This document shows positions 51,173 to 59,650 of a stretch of DNA of 64,000 nucleotides, piece by piece. The position numbers were made by a program, and so were the translations under genes. The first letter of the stretch is position 1. Every line of letters starts with the position of its first letter. The notes under the pieces were generated by a model. That model saw nothing but the letters and a program-made list of their open reading frames with translations. It ran no database searches and was not told the DNA's origin. Source of the DNA: Fictibacillus sp. BK138 (GTDB lineage: Bacteria > Bacillota > Bacilli > Bacillales > Fictibacillaceae); contig NZ_SGXL01000001.1 in assembly GCF_004216955.1 (NCBI RefSeq), positions 310,001 through 374,000 of the forward strand. Direction: 5' to 3'.

Positions 51173-53101
51173 ATGAAATTCCTAGTTTTTGCGGATACAA
51201 AGATCGATTCTTTCGTTCATATGCAGCTGATTGACCTTGCGCGTTCCCTCTCAAAGGTGGAAAAGATGGACGTTTCTTTCTCGTACCATTCTAACCTCGA
51301 GAGAAAGAAGGGCATCACGCATGTCAGTCAGTTTTGGAACCCATACCCGCGGGAGATTCAGCTTGAAGGCTGGAAATCTGACGTATATTTGCGCAGCTAT
51401 GGCACACAGTTTCATACCGATGATAACGTGATCTGGAACACGCTGGATGAATTGAAAACACATCCGCACCGTGAGTTCTTAAAACAGATGCTGCTCTTTG
51501 CGGAAGACTTCCGATTGGAACAGATCTGCATAGAAAAAAGACCTGGGATGACTCATGCGTTCAAGCTCCGCAAAGAGACGTTCCAGGTGCATTACAACCG
51601 TGAATACAGAAAGCATATCCAGCAAAAGCGCATTCTTGACGCTTTATTTTGTCATGTCATTCTTTTAGCGAATAAACGCTTTGTGGCGGTGCCGCCTGAA
51701 ACACAAGAACTCTATCAAGAACTGCGCCCAATGCTTACACAGCTCACAACTGCAGAGTCCACCCAAGATATCGCGGCAACGATAACCGAAATGGCCGAGA
51801 TCACAAAGCGACACCAAGAATTCCAAGACATGAAAACAACCTATCGCAGTTTCAGCGATAAGCCGAACATAAATGATACCGCAAACGAAGATCAAACATT
51901 TGACGACCTAACCCGCAACACCGAAACAAAAACGAAAAAGACGATCAAAAAAGACAAAGATAAAGAAGATAAAAAAGACGAGCAGGAGAAAGAAGAGTAT
52001 TCTTCTTGGCATGATGAAACGTCTGACCCGCAGGATTCCTTTTTACAGATGGACCTGGATCAAGGAACGAATACCGATCTATTAGGAGAAGCAGCGAGAG
52101 AAGCAGATAGTGGTGACGCGGTGTTCGGATCTATCCAAACGAGCGCGCAAACGACGGACAACAACGATTTCAACTCTCAAAACGAACATGAAGCTGAGAC
52201 CGACAACAACGAGACCGGCTCAGACTCAGCGAATCACTACCGATACGGCGAAGTGAACAAAAACGTGACAGAACACATCCTGCCAGCCAAACCGGCAACA
52301 CCTGAAGAGTTCGCTCAATATCAGCTCTTTGAACAAGAAATCGCACCATTTGTCACACAGCTTAAACAAAATTTCCTGAAAACGATGGAACATAAACGAT
52401 CGGCACCAAGAGAAGACCTGCACTTTGGAAGACTAGGAAAGAAGCTTACAAGACTCGCAACAGACAAAAACCCTAGACTTTTTAGAAAAAAACAAGAGTC
52501 TCAGCATGAACTCGATACAACTTTCACGCTTCTTGTCGACTGTTCTGCGTCCATGTTCAACAAGATGGAAGAGACCCAAAAAGGGATCGTCCTTTTTCAT
52601 GAAACGTTAAAAGCTCTCAGAATTCCGCACTCTGTCGTCGGTTTCTGGGAAGATGCAGCTGACGCGACAACAGACGATCAGCCGAACTATTTTCATGAAG
52701 TGATCTCGTACAGAAACTCGCTTCATCAGCCAGGCGCTTCGATCATGCAATTAGAACCCCAGGAAGACAACCGCGACGGCTACTCTATCCGCCGAATGGG
52801 TGAAGAACTGGCAAAACGTCCGGAACAGCAAAAAGTTCTGCTCGTTTTCTCTGACGGTGAACCGGCAGCTTTTGATTACGAATCACACGGAGTACTCGAT
52901 ACATATGAAGCTGTTACCCGTACACGAAAGCTCGGAATCGAAACAATCGGCATGTTCATCGCGAACGGAGAAATTACGGAAGAGGAAGAGAAACTCATGC
53001 AAAACATCTATGGTCCGCAAAACGTTGTCGTTCCAAGTGCTGCTGAACTCGTCGATTATCTCATGCCGGTTCTCAGAAAACTTCTTTTTAAATCGATATA
53101 A
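51173..53101 (+). CDS. VWA-domain protein, MoxR partner
   Basis: The 642-residue protein has an N-terminal helical region (1-210), a long acidic low-complexity linker (about 225-365, Lys/Asp/Glu/Asn/Thr-rich) and a C-terminal VWA domain. The MIDAS motif DCSAS near residue 455 is intact, with a later VFSDGEP. The arrangement resembles NorD/CobT-like partners of MoxR ATPases. SD TTGGAGG; 65 bp after moxR, with a REP-like element in between. Client unknown. Confidence 0.85.
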   Translation: MKFLVFADTKIDSFVHMQLIDLARSLSKVEKMDVSFSYHSNLERKKGITHVSQFWNPYPREIQLEGWKSDVYLRSYGTQFHTDDNVIWNTLDELKTHPHREFLKQMLLFAEDFRLEQICIEKRPGMTHAFKLRKETFQVHYNREYRKHIQQKRILDALFCHVILLANKRFVAVPPETQELYQELRPMLTQLTTAESTQDIAATITEMAEITKRHQEFQDMKTTYRSFSDKPNINDTANEDQTFDDLTRNTETKTKKTIKKDKDKEDKKDEQEKEEYSSWHDETSDPQDSFLQMDLDQGTNTDLLGEAAREADSGDAVFGSIQTSAQTTDNNDFNSQNEHEAETDNNETGSDSANHYRYGEVNKNVTEHILPAKPATPEEFAQYQLFEQEIAPFVTQLKQNFLKTMEHKRSAPREDLHFGRLGKKLTRLATDKNPRLFRKKQESQHELDTTFTLLVDCSASMFNKMEETQKGIVLFHETLKALRIPHSVVGFWEDAADATTDDQPNYFHEVISYRNSLHQPGASIMQLEPQEDNRDGYSIRRMGEELAKRPEQQKVLLVFSDGEPAAFDYESHGVLDTYEAVTRTRKLGIETIGMFIANGEITEEEEKLMQNIYGPQNVVVPSAAELVDYLMPVLRKLLFKSI

Positions 53102-53106
53102 ATGTT

Positions 53107-53142
53107 AAAACGCCCAGTGGCATCATGACCACGGGCGTTTTC
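53107..53142 (+). terminator. Terminator of the moxR-vwa operon
   Basis: AAACGCCC-A-GTGG pairs with CCAC-GGGCGTTT, followed by TT. Confidence 0.75.
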
Positions 53143-53158
53143 TGTATGTATGTAAGTA

Positions 53159-53350
53159 TTAATATTCCAAAAGCTTCAACCAAGCAAAAACGACTCCCAA
53201 GAACCCTGCATAACTAAAAATTTTGACAGACCATTCTGGTAAGGCTGTTCGAAGCAGGCTTGAAAAAATTCCGACTACTATAAATGCTGCGACCAAGATA
53301 TAAATCGAAAAAATATCAAACGGAATTCGAAAAGAAAGCCATTGTTCCAT
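53159..53350 (-). CDS. Small two-helix membrane protein, unknown
   Basis: The 63-residue product from ATG 53350 (SD GGGGAGG, 7 nt) has two hydrophobic segments (about 10-32 and 42-61). No family recognised. Confidence 0.55.
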   Translation of the reverse strand: MEQWLSFRIPFDIFSIYILVAAFIVVGIFSSLLRTALPEWSVKIFSYAGFLGVVFAWLKLLEY

Positions 53351-53526
53351 CGCCAAACCTCCCCTAATATCTTTTATATCGGTCGAAATGCCTATTCATT
53401 CAATAAACAACTACGAAAAAACAAAATTATTGCTGCTAAAATCATTGTAAATACAAATAGGCAAAAGCACCGTAACTGAGGCAAACGCATATTGTATTAA
53501 AAAGTAGGAAAGAAGGGGTGAATGGC

Positions 53527-53814
53527 TTGAACCAACGTGTGGTAGACGTCGTTTTGGAAACAGCAGAAGAAGAATTCTTGGCAAACAACAAAGATGCAAC
53601 TACATTTGCAGCAGAGCTTGCCCTGTTTGCGTCAGCTCTTACAACAGCCGCAGACTTTCTTGCCACAGTAAGTGCTGCCATTGCACTTAGACAAATTTAC
53701 ATTGATCAAATCCAGGAACAGAAAGATCAGCAAGAACAAGAAACTCAAATGAAAGATATTCAAGACCAACTGACTGCATTAAAAAAAGAAATCAAAGCGC
53801 TTCGGGGAAAGTGA
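53527..53814 (+). CDS. Small helical hypothetical protein
   Basis: The roughly 95-residue protein has an Ala-rich N-terminal half (about 25-60, ELALFASALTTAADFLATVSAA) that could be an amphipathic or membrane-associated helix. A Gln/Glu/Lys coiled coil follows at about 65-95. The start is TTG 53527 by distance from AGAAGGGG; a GTG at 53518 overlaps the SD. No family recognised. Confidence 0.55.
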   Translation: MNQRVVDVVLETAEEEFLANNKDATTFAAELALFASALTTAADFLATVSAAIALRQIYIDQIQEQKDQQEQETQMKDIQDQLTALKKEIKALRGK

Positions 53815-53916
53815 TTACAGTCTCCGCAGCGTCTTTTTAATTTTTACATATTTTTCATCTCTTCAAAATTCGACATATTCTATCATGAGTCCTTCTATAT
53901 ATACGACTATTTTTCG

Positions 53917-53947
53917 GAAAAAAAGCCCTCTTATAATAAAGAGGGCT
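53917..53947 (-). terminator. Terminator of the 53967-54158 gene
   Basis: AGCCCTCTT pairs with AAGAGGGCT, with a long T-run on the minus strand. Confidence 0.85.
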
Positions 53948-53966
53948 GTCTCACAAGTCGATAGAA

Positions 53967-54158
53967 TCAAGTAAACTCTTTCGAAATGCCAAGATACAAA
54001 AGCACTGCACCGAATATAGCTGTACCGATTAAAAAGAAATACACGATCTTCTCTTCTGCTTCATTCTCAGTCTGTTTTTTTTCTGCATCAGTAGACTGAT
54101 CTTGAGTTCCATTTTCCTTGCCTTGCTCATGCTCATTCTTTTTTCCAAAACCAAACAT
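53967..54158 (-). CDS. Small tail-anchored membrane protein
   Basis: The 63-residue protein has an acidic, Gln/Glu/Lys-rich N-terminal half and one membrane helix near the C-terminus (about 39-58). SD CGGAGGAA. No family recognised. Confidence 0.6.
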   Translation of the reverse strand: MFGFGKKNEHEQGKENGTQDQSTDAEKKQTENEAEEKIVYFFLIGTAIFGAVLLYLGISKEFT

Positions 54159-54223
54159 ATCAGTTCCTCCGCTCTTACAACTAATCCTTAATATCAGTGT
54201 TTCAAAAAGCGGCGGAGTTTAAA

Positions 54224-54267
54224 CAAAAAACCCCCCGGAAGCATAGGGGGAGGATACTTCCGGAGGC
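54224..54267 (-). terminator. Terminator of the subtilisin gene
   Basis: On the minus strand CCTCCGGAAG pairs with CTTCCGGGGGG, followed by TTTTTT. Confidence 0.8.
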
Positions 54268-54281
54268 TATGAAACATCTAT

Positions 54282-55457
54282 TTATTGTTGAACAGCTTTT
54301 GCTGCGTTCACACGTCCGTTTTGGAAAAGTGTGCCTGTACCCGTAACAGGATCAGCTGTATCTTCAAGTGCTGCGCGAATTTGCGAAGCGTTTTTACCTT
54401 GAGCAGCTAAAAGCCCTGCTACACCTGCAACAACCGGTGATGCCATGGAAGTTCCAGAGAAACTCGCATATTGATTATTTGGTGTCGTAGAATAAATATT
54501 TACACCAGGTGCTGCAATATCAACCCACGTACCAAAGTTTGAGAAGGACGCTTTCTGATCGTTCTGATCAGTTGCCGCTACCGCGATCGCATTCGAGTAA
54601 TAAGCGGGATAGCTTGGGAGAGCAACGCCAGAGTTTCCGGCTGCTGCTACAACGACAGAACCTTTATTCCAAGCGTAGTTAACCGTATCCTGAAGTGTTT
54701 GTGATCCAATTGAACCGCCAAGACTTAAGTTGATCACTTGAGCACCTTGGTCAGCCGCATATCGGATACCTTGAGCAACATCGTCTAGCGATCCGCTGCC
54801 ATCTGCATCTAAAACACGAACTGCAAGAATAGAAGCTTTAGGAGCAAGACCAGCGATACCAACGCCGTTATTCGTGTTAGCTGCAGCAATACCAGCAACA
54901 TGTGTACCGTGCTCGTTTTCGTCAATTGGGTCGTTATCGTCATCAACAAAATCAGCACCTTTGATTACCTTTCCTGCTAAATCAGGGTGGTTGTAATCAA
55001 CACCTGTATCGATAACTGCAATTTTTACGTTGGATGAACTTTGTGTTATATCCCAAGCTTGTTCAGCACTCACTTTTTGAGGAGCATATTGTTTTGTTTT
55101 ATAATCTGGATCGTTTGGAACGTAGCTTACGTGTAAAGTAGTGTTTGGCTCTGCGTACTCTACAGAATCGAGACTTTCAAACTTCTTAACCGCATCTGCT
55201 ACATTTCCACTCACCTTTACAACAGTGAAATCTTCCGTTGAATCGACAACCTCACCAAACTTTGAAGCACCATTTCCAGCTGAAGCAGCAGAAACCGAAT
55301 CTTTATAATGAACGATGATTTCCTGTGGTGCAGCCTGCTGTTTACTAGCAGATGTAAATGAAGCCTCCTGAACTTCGGGCTCTGCAGCTGAGGCCGGGAG
55401 AGCTAAAGATATCAATAGTGGTAAAGACGCGGCGCCTGCCACGAAACGCTTTAACAT
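54282..55457 (-). CDS. Secreted subtilisin-family serine protease
   Basis: The 391-residue S8 protease has a signal peptide (1-24), an inhibitor-I9 propeptide (about 44-110) and a catalytic domain. The triad is Asp150 ([12 protein letters not shown]), His183 (EHGTHVAGI) and Ser337 (SGTSMASP), with oxyanion Asn275 (AAGNSG). It resembles thermitase-like extracellular proteases. There is no C-terminal extension, so it should be released. ATG start with AGAGGAGTG SD. Confidence 0.95.
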   Translation of the reverse strand: MLKRFVAGAASLPLLISLALPASAAEPEVQEASFTSASKQQAAPQEIIVHYKDSVSAASAGNGASKFGEVVDSTEDFTVVKVSGNVADAVKKFESLDSVEYAEPNTTLHVSYVPNDPDYKTKQYAPQKVSAEQAWDITQSSSNVKIAVIDTGVDYNHPDLAGKVIKGADFVDDDNDPIDENEHGTHVAGIAAANTNNGVGIAGLAPKASILAVRVLDADGSGSLDDVAQGIRYAADQGAQVINLSLGGSIGSQTLQDTVNYAWNKGSVVVAAAGNSGVALPSYPAYYSNAIAVAATDQNDQKASFSNFGTWVDIAAPGVNIYSTTPNNQYASFSGTSMASPVVAGVAGLLAAQGKNASQIRAALEDTADPVTGTGTLFQNGRVNAAKAVQQ

Positions 55458-55784
55458 AAAATCACTCCTCTGATGTATTTACCAAGCAAGCTTGGCTGGG
55501 TTGCTAAAGGGATTCAACAATTTTCTACAGAATCCTTTAACATTATCTGAAAATAATGAAAATTTACCACGTCACAGTGATGAATGAGTCTATGTGACTA
55601 TGTATAAAGCCTAACATGTAAGACTTAACTATTATCTTAAGATAGAGTTACGATAGTAAACATTACATAACACACATGTAAAAATGATATCTGAATGTTT
55701 TTACAAAGCAGAATGGTAGAGAAATAAAAGAAGGTATCGTAATCTAAAAACAAGAAGAAATAATGTTAAAGGGAGGCTGGAAAT
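55458..55784. other. Divergent promoter region, protease / selenoprotein
   Basis: No gene. AT-rich, with a perfect 12-bp palindrome TATCTTAAGATA at 55633-55644 that could be an operator for either divergent gene. Confidence 0.35.
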
Positions 55785-56228
55785 ATGGCACGACTACCCG
55801 AAGTGAATGTAGAAGGAACACCTTTTAAAAAAGCACTTGCCAATGCTCCTGAAATTCTTGATGCATTTCAGCAAATGGACAAGGCGCTCAACAACATCCT
55901 GGAACCAGAGCTCATGGAAATGCTACGTTTGCGATCCGCATCAAACAACGGATGCGATTACTGACAAAACATGGACTACGGGACTCTGGATGAGTCTTCA
56001 AGACAAACAGCTATGAAAAAAGGGGAAGCAGAATTGTCCGAACGCCACAAGCTGGCCCTCGAATTAGCCGACCACATCATGGCCTATCACGGACAGCTGC
56101 CGGATGAAATGTACAACAGATTAACCGAACACTTTACCCGTGAAGAAATCATTGCGCTCTTTTTCCAAATCGGAAGCAAGAACGGAGCCAACTGGTTTAT
56201 CATCGCGATGGGGATTGAAAGTAAATAA
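55785..56228 (+). CDS. Carboxymuconolactone-decarboxylase/AhpD-like protein, probable selenoprotein (in-frame TGA)
   Basis: Read through one TGA at 55962-55964, this frame gives a 147-residue CMD/AhpD-like protein. Residues 1-59 start MARLPEVNVEGTPFKKALAN and lead to SASNNGCDY; codon 60 is TGA, and QNMDYGTLDE follows in the same frame. The TGA replaces the second cysteine of the CxxC redox motif (Cys57-Asp-Tyr-x60), giving CxxU if read as selenocysteine. The SD (GGGAGG, 8 nt) serves only the first half; the ATG at 55971 in the second half has no SD. A GACTC/GAGTC hairpin stands about 17 nt after the TGA. The downstream half shows normal coding character with no other lesion. Alternative: a nonsense mutation. 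The sel genes are not in this window. Confidence 0.65.
55982..55996 (+). promoter_or_regulatory. Candidate bacterial SECIS hairpin
   Basis: GACTC (55982-55986) pairs with GAGTC (55992-55996) around loop TGGAT. The loop begins about 22 nt after the TGA and has G at position 2, within the known limits for bacterial SECIS elements (loop roughly 16-37 nt after UGA, G in the first two loop bases). Confidence 0.6.
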
Positions 56229-56239
56229 ATAGCTTGTTG

Positions 56240-56268
56240 AGATGGCTTTTAGATGAGCCATCTTTTTT
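56240..56268 (+). terminator. Terminator of the CMD/AhpD-like gene
   Basis: AGATGGCT pairs with AGCCATCT, followed by TTTTT. Confidence 0.85.
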
Positions 56269-56333
56269 ATGAGCGGGAATTATTCATGAGGTAACTGAAT
56301 ATAAAACAGAAAAAACACAAAAGGAAAGTTGTT

Positions 56334-56849
56334 ATGAAAAAAACGCTTATCAAGTGGATCGTTGTATGTACGCTTGTTATCGGTGCTCTATTCGCACTTC
56401 GTTATTTAAGTCATGAAGGTGAGTTTGAGAAGTATAGTCATGTCACGATCGGAAAGGAATCCCTCAAAGAAGGAAAAGCAGTTTACTTAGGGTATCAATT
56501 CCGATGGGAAGGCATGGGGAATCCTAGGCTTCAAAAGGTTGAATTTATTAAAAGTGATGGAACAATTGTTGCGAAAGATGATGATCAAATGCAAATCAAA
56601 CCTTATATAACTAAGATGGATTTCGGAGCATATTATGAGGAAGATGTAATAAAAGAAGGGATTGTTAACAAACTACTTCCTATAAAAGGCTTCAAACCAG
56701 ATGATTCTTTTTCTTTAGTATTGCGAGTTGAACCCTATGAGCATGAGTGGGATAGTGATATAAAAACAGTAAGAATTACGTATAAAAAGTTTGGTCAAAC
56801 ACAATACCAAAACATTTCATTCGATGACGGGATTATTAGTGATGAATAA
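56334..56849 (+). CDS. Hypothetical membrane-anchored extracytoplasmic protein
   Basis: The 171-residue protein has one N-terminal membrane helix (about 6-24) and an outside domain predicted to be mostly beta strands (VTIGKESLKEGKAVYLGYQFRW to the end). No lipobox. SD AAAGGAAAG; own terminator. I recognise no family. Confidence 0.65.
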   Translation: MKKTLIKWIVVCTLVIGALFALRYLSHEGEFEKYSHVTIGKESLKEGKAVYLGYQFRWEGMGNPRLQKVEFIKSDGTIVAKDDDQMQIKPYITKMDFGAYYEEDVIKEGIVNKLLPIKGFKPDDSFSLVLRVEPYEHEWDSDIKTVRITYKKFGQTQYQNISFDDGIISDE

Positions 56850-56862
56850 TACTTAAGGAACC

Positions 56863-56890
56863 AAGCTGCCACAATAGGCGGCTTTTTTAA
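56863..56890 (+). terminator. Terminator of the hypothetical protein gene
   Basis: AAGCTGCC pairs with GGCGGCTT, followed by TTTT. Confidence 0.75.
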
Positions 56891-56954
56891 ATGCTCATAA
56901 ATATGAAACTTCATCTGGAAAAAAACGTATGGAAGAATAAAGGGAGGTGGATGG

Positions 56955-57455
56955 ATGTTTTACGAAAATCGCCCCAAATTAAAAATTCCTAGAACATTTC
57001 TTGAGAATTTTTTAGATATAACGGCTATTATATTGTTTATCGCCGGGACCGCAAACTTGATCATGCAATGGGGTTCGATACCTGGAACGGTGCCGATTCA
57101 TTTTAACGGAGCAGGTGAACCGGACGGATGGGGAAGTAAAAATAATTTATGGATTTTACTAGTGATAGGATTCTTGATGTGGGTGCTTCTAACGGTCCTT
57201 GAAAGGTATCCACATGTGTATAACTATCTTTTTTTAACAGATGAAAACGCGGAAAGACAATACAAAAACGGACGGCTGATGCTGAATGTGATAAAAAATG
57301 AGATCCTGCTTTTCTTCGTATATATGAGCTGGGTTAGTACTGGAGTTGCAAAAGGAGAATCAGATGGACTGGGACTGTGGATTCTGCCGATTTTTATTAT
57401 CGCCATAACCGCATCAATTGCATTTTTTATCGTGAGATCGATCAAACTCAAATAA
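56955..57455 (+). CDS. DUF1648 membrane protein
   Basis: The 166-residue protein has four predicted helices. The DUF1648 signature PIHFNGAGEPDGWGSK lies near residue 52, in the first extracytosolic loop. Related domains occur in SdpI-type immunity/signal proteins, but this protein is shorter and no toxin gene is nearby. SD AGGGAGGTGG. Confidence 0.85.
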   Translation: MFYENRPKLKIPRTFLENFLDITAIILFIAGTANLIMQWGSIPGTVPIHFNGAGEPDGWGSKNNLWILLVIGFLMWVLLTVLERYPHVYNYLFLTDENAERQYKNGRLMLNVIKNEILLFFVYMSWVSTGVAKGESDGLGLWILPIFIIAITASIAFFIVRSIKLK

Positions 57456-57494
57456 AAACACTTGGGAGAATTTAAGGAATCCCAAGTGTTTTTG
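57456..57494. terminator. Bidirectional terminator
   Basis: AAACACTTGGGA pairs perfectly with TCCCAAGTGTTT, followed by T on the plus strand; the minus-strand ypzI gene ends 5 bp away. Confidence 0.85.
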
Positions 57495-57498
57495 CTGT

Positions 57499-57639
57499 TT
57501 ATTGATCTTGATGATTGCGAGCAAGTGCCTCATCAGGACTTTCCATTTTTGCAGCACCTGAATACTTCAAGCTTTGATCTCGGTCCGACTCAACACGCCC
57601 TGATTCTCTAAGCTTTTTTTCCTGTCTGTCTTTTCCCAT
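57499..57639 (-). CDS. YpzI-family small protein
   Basis: The 46-residue hydrophilic protein begins MGKDRQEKKLRESGRVESDR and ends ALARNHQDQ, matching the short YpzI family of Bacillus as I remember it. SD AAAGGAGG is strong. Function unknown; probably linked to late growth or sporulation. Confidence 0.75.
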   Translation of the reverse strand: MGKDRQEKKLRESGRVESDRDQSLKYSGAAKMESPDEALARNHQDQ

Positions 57640-57778
57640 TTGAACAACCTCCTTTTTTGCATGATTTCCCTATAGTATGCAAAAAAATAGACCCTTTTAT
57701 GTGGAAAACGGTCCATTCGAATGAACAAAATTTTGAAAGAAAACGTAGTGCAGTCATTATTTACCGGCGCATTAGAAC

Positions 57779-57803
57779 GTTTATCATTCATATAAAAGGG
57801 AAA
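57779..57803 (+). promoter_or_regulatory. Possible sigma-B promoter
   Basis: GTTTAT, 13 bp, GGGAAA: close to the sigma-B pattern GTTTAA-N12-15-GGGTAT. It lies about 40 bp before the YtxH-like general-stress-type gene. Confidence 0.4.
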
Positions 57804-57844
57804 TCCGTAGTTACAAGAGACTAAATTTTAGAGGAGGAATTAAC

Positions 57845-58441
57845 ATGGCACATAATTTAAATTCAGGAGATATGTATCAAGACGAATTTTATCAAAATGA
57901 CTCATTACAAAATGAAATGTACGAAAACGGACAAAACAGCAAGCTTTTAAAGGGTATTGTCATTGGCGGGCTAGTTGGCGGAGCTTTGGCACTGATTGAT
58001 TACAATACGAGAACAAAAGTAAAAAATACAGCGGTAGGCTTGAAAGATTCATCAAGCAAAATGATCACAGAGGTTAAACAAAATCCAGGTGACGTGAAAG
58101 ATCAGATGATCAGCCAATTCAAAACAGCTTCAAACACACTGAAAGAAGCGATTACTGATGCGCAACAACTGTATGAACGCTTGAACAAAGATGTCTTCGG
58201 TAACATCAACACATTAAAAGAAATTTCGAATGATGTATTCACTACTACAAAGGAAGCGAGAGGCGACCTGAATAATATCACTTCAAAGCTAAAAGATGCC
58301 GGAACGGAAATGACGGAAAACCCACTTGATTCAACTAAGTCATCAGAAAACGACAGCTTGAGCAACTATAATACAGGCTTCCCATCGAAAAATGCAAATG
58401 ATCCAGTTTCCTCAGGGACGAATAAATCAAATAATTATTAA
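57845..58441 (+). CDS. YtxH-like general-stress-type protein
   Basis: The 198-residue protein has an acidic, Asn/Gln-rich start. A glycine-rich membrane segment follows (about 37-52, GIVIGGLVGGALALI), and then a long amphipathic helical region with GLKDSSSKMITEVKQNPGDVK-type repeats. The end is a Ser/Asn-rich tail. The layout fits YtxH-like stress proteins. SD GAGGAGGAA. A possible sigma-B promoter lies upstream. Confidence 0.7.
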   Translation: MAHNLNSGDMYQDEFYQNDSLQNEMYENGQNSKLLKGIVIGGLVGGALALIDYNTRTKVKNTAVGLKDSSSKMITEVKQNPGDVKDQMISQFKTASNTLKEAITDAQQLYERLNKDVFGNINTLKEISNDVFTTTKEARGDLNNITSKLKDAGTEMTENPLDSTKSSENDSLSNYNTGFPSKNANDPVSSGTNKSNNY

Positions 58442-58455
58442 ACCCAGGATTTAAG

Positions 58456-58491
58456 AATTCTCCGTTCTATGATGAACGGAGAATTTTTTTA
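58456..58491. terminator. Bidirectional terminator
   Basis: AATTCTCCGTTC pairs perfectly with GAACGGAGAATT, followed by T; it lies between the convergent YtxH-like and NERD genes. Confidence 0.88.
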
Positions 58492-58493
58492 GG

Positions 58494-59168
58494 TTAATCT
58501 TTGCTTTTCAAAGTATCGATATGTAATCTGATCTTTTCTTCAATAATATTCGCCTGTGCTATAAGCGAGTAACATTCTTCAATCTCGTCCTTTGACATTA
58601 AAGGCATAGGATTTTTCAATTTTATTACTGCTTCTTTTCTCTTAATCGTCTCTGTTAGCTCAACATCATAAATGATTAATTCTGAAGACTGTATTTTTCG
58701 ATAAGATAGATCTGTCTTGAAAGTACACCTCTTCGTAAAGGAAACAATTGATATGAATACATCTTTTAACTTTGGACCAACCAACTTTTTTATACATGCG
58801 ATATGTCCATAATTTTGAACAAAGGGATTCATGAATTTAAACTTTCCATTTACAAGCCATTGCTTATATTGTGGTGATCCATAGATGGTACCCTGAAAAT
58901 TTTTCGTTTCAATAACAAATATTCCATAAGGGGAAAGTACAACATGGTCGATCTGGGAATACCCTGACTTTGCTTTTGGGTTAGGTAATAGTATGTCATT
59001 CAACACCCTATATTCTTTTGAAAGCTGTGATAATTGAATAGAGATTTTGTATTCTCCAAGCTCTCCCTTCCGAACAGAGAGATGTTCTTTGGCTCTATTG
59101 AAAGTTGTTTTGACAGGAGAAGTTTGAACAGACTTTTTCTTTTTTGAAAATAATTTTGAAAGAAACAT
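58494..59168 (-). CDS. NERD-domain protein
   Basis: The 224-residue protein has a NERD (nuclease-related) domain at about 35-140, with the motif block QIDHVVLSPYGIFVIETKNFQGTIYG. This has the D-x(n)-E-x-K nuclease-fold residues. No helicase or kinase domain is attached. NERD proteins are presumed DNA-processing enzymes without a proven role. SD AGGGG; the N-terminus is basic. Confidence 0.85.
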   Translation of the reverse strand: MFLSKLFSKKKKSVQTSPVKTTFNRAKEHLSVRKGELGEYKISIQLSQLSKEYRVLNDILLPNPKAKSGYSQIDHVVLSPYGIFVIETKNFQGTIYGSPQYKQWLVNGKFKFMNPFVQNYGHIACIKKLVGPKLKDVFISIVSFTKRCTFKTDLSYRKIQSSELIIYDVELTETIKRKEAVIKLKNPMPLMSKDEIEECYSLIAQANIIEEKIRLHIDTLKSKD

Positions 59169-59239
59169 GAGTAACCCCTAATTTCTTAATGAATTTAGAC
59201 TTCCTTTCTATCGTCATTTTTAATTAAAAATAAAATAAA

Positions 59240-59271
59240 AACAGCCCAAATTTATTTAACGGGCTGCTTTG
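59240..59271 (-). terminator. Terminator of the DUF2187-like gene
   Basis: CAGCCC pairs with GGGCTG across an AT-rich loop, with T-runs on the minus strand. Confidence 0.7.
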
Positions 59272-59280
59272 GTATAATAT

Positions 59281-59460
59281 TCAGCTATTTACTACTTGTC
59301 TAATATCGTTTAATCGGACTACTTGTTTGGCATCTTCAAAATGTTCTTCGTAGTTTTCTGTTACGGAAAAGTCCACAACAGCGGTGTTGGTTAATAAAGA
59401 TGTAATTTCTCCTTTTAATCCGTCAAACGTTTCAATGATATCACCGATTTTAAATTCCAT
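59281..59460 (-). CDS. DUF2187-like small protein (YkvS type)
   Basis: The 59-residue protein begins MEFKIGDIIETFDGLKGEIT and continues with TAVVDFSVTENYEEHF, a KOW/SH3-like small beta-barrel pattern seen in DUF2187. SD GGAGGAAAAGGC. Function unknown. Confidence 0.75.
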   Translation of the reverse strand: MEFKIGDIIETFDGLKGEITSLLTNTAVVDFSVTENYEEHFEDAKQVVRLNDIRQVVNS

Positions 59461-59582
59461 GCCTTTTCCTCCAACTTCATCTTGTTTGTCCTATTTTACC
59501 ATAATTGTTATAGAATTTCCTTTTATTTATGAAAAACTTCTATTTGTTAAGCATTATAGCGGAAACAATTACTTATTGCCAT

Positions 59583-59610
59583 TGAAGCGCTTTTAATGTT
59601 AACTTAAAAT
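59583..59610 (+). promoter_or_regulatory. Probable bioY promoter
   Basis: TTGAAG (59583-59588), 16 bp, TAAAAT (59605-59610). The -10 box lies between the two halves of the BirA operator. Confidence 0.5.
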
Positions 59611-59629
59611 ATATCATAGTTAACATTAA
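59593..59629. promoter_or_regulatory. BirA operator
   Basis: TTAATGTTAACT and AGTTAACATTAA form a perfect 12-bp inverted repeat. The core TGTTAAC-N15-GTTAACA is the spacing and sequence of Gram-positive biotin operators. It overlaps the promoter, so biotin-bound BirA should block bioY and the genes behind it. Confidence 0.85.
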
Positions 59630-59650
59630 ATCAACGAGGTGTTTATTTAC

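Noticed and set aside
50223-53101. MoxR-VWA pair as a defence ternary system
   Set aside because: No third effector gene is adjacent, and such pairs are common housekeeping chaperones.
55971-56228. Independent 85-residue gene downstream of the TGA
   Set aside because: No SD precedes the ATG, the frame continues that of the upstream half, and the sequence is the second half of a CMD-like domain.
56955-57455. SdpI-type immunity protein
   Set aside because: Only the DUF1648 part is present and there is no toxin or SdpR-like gene nearby.
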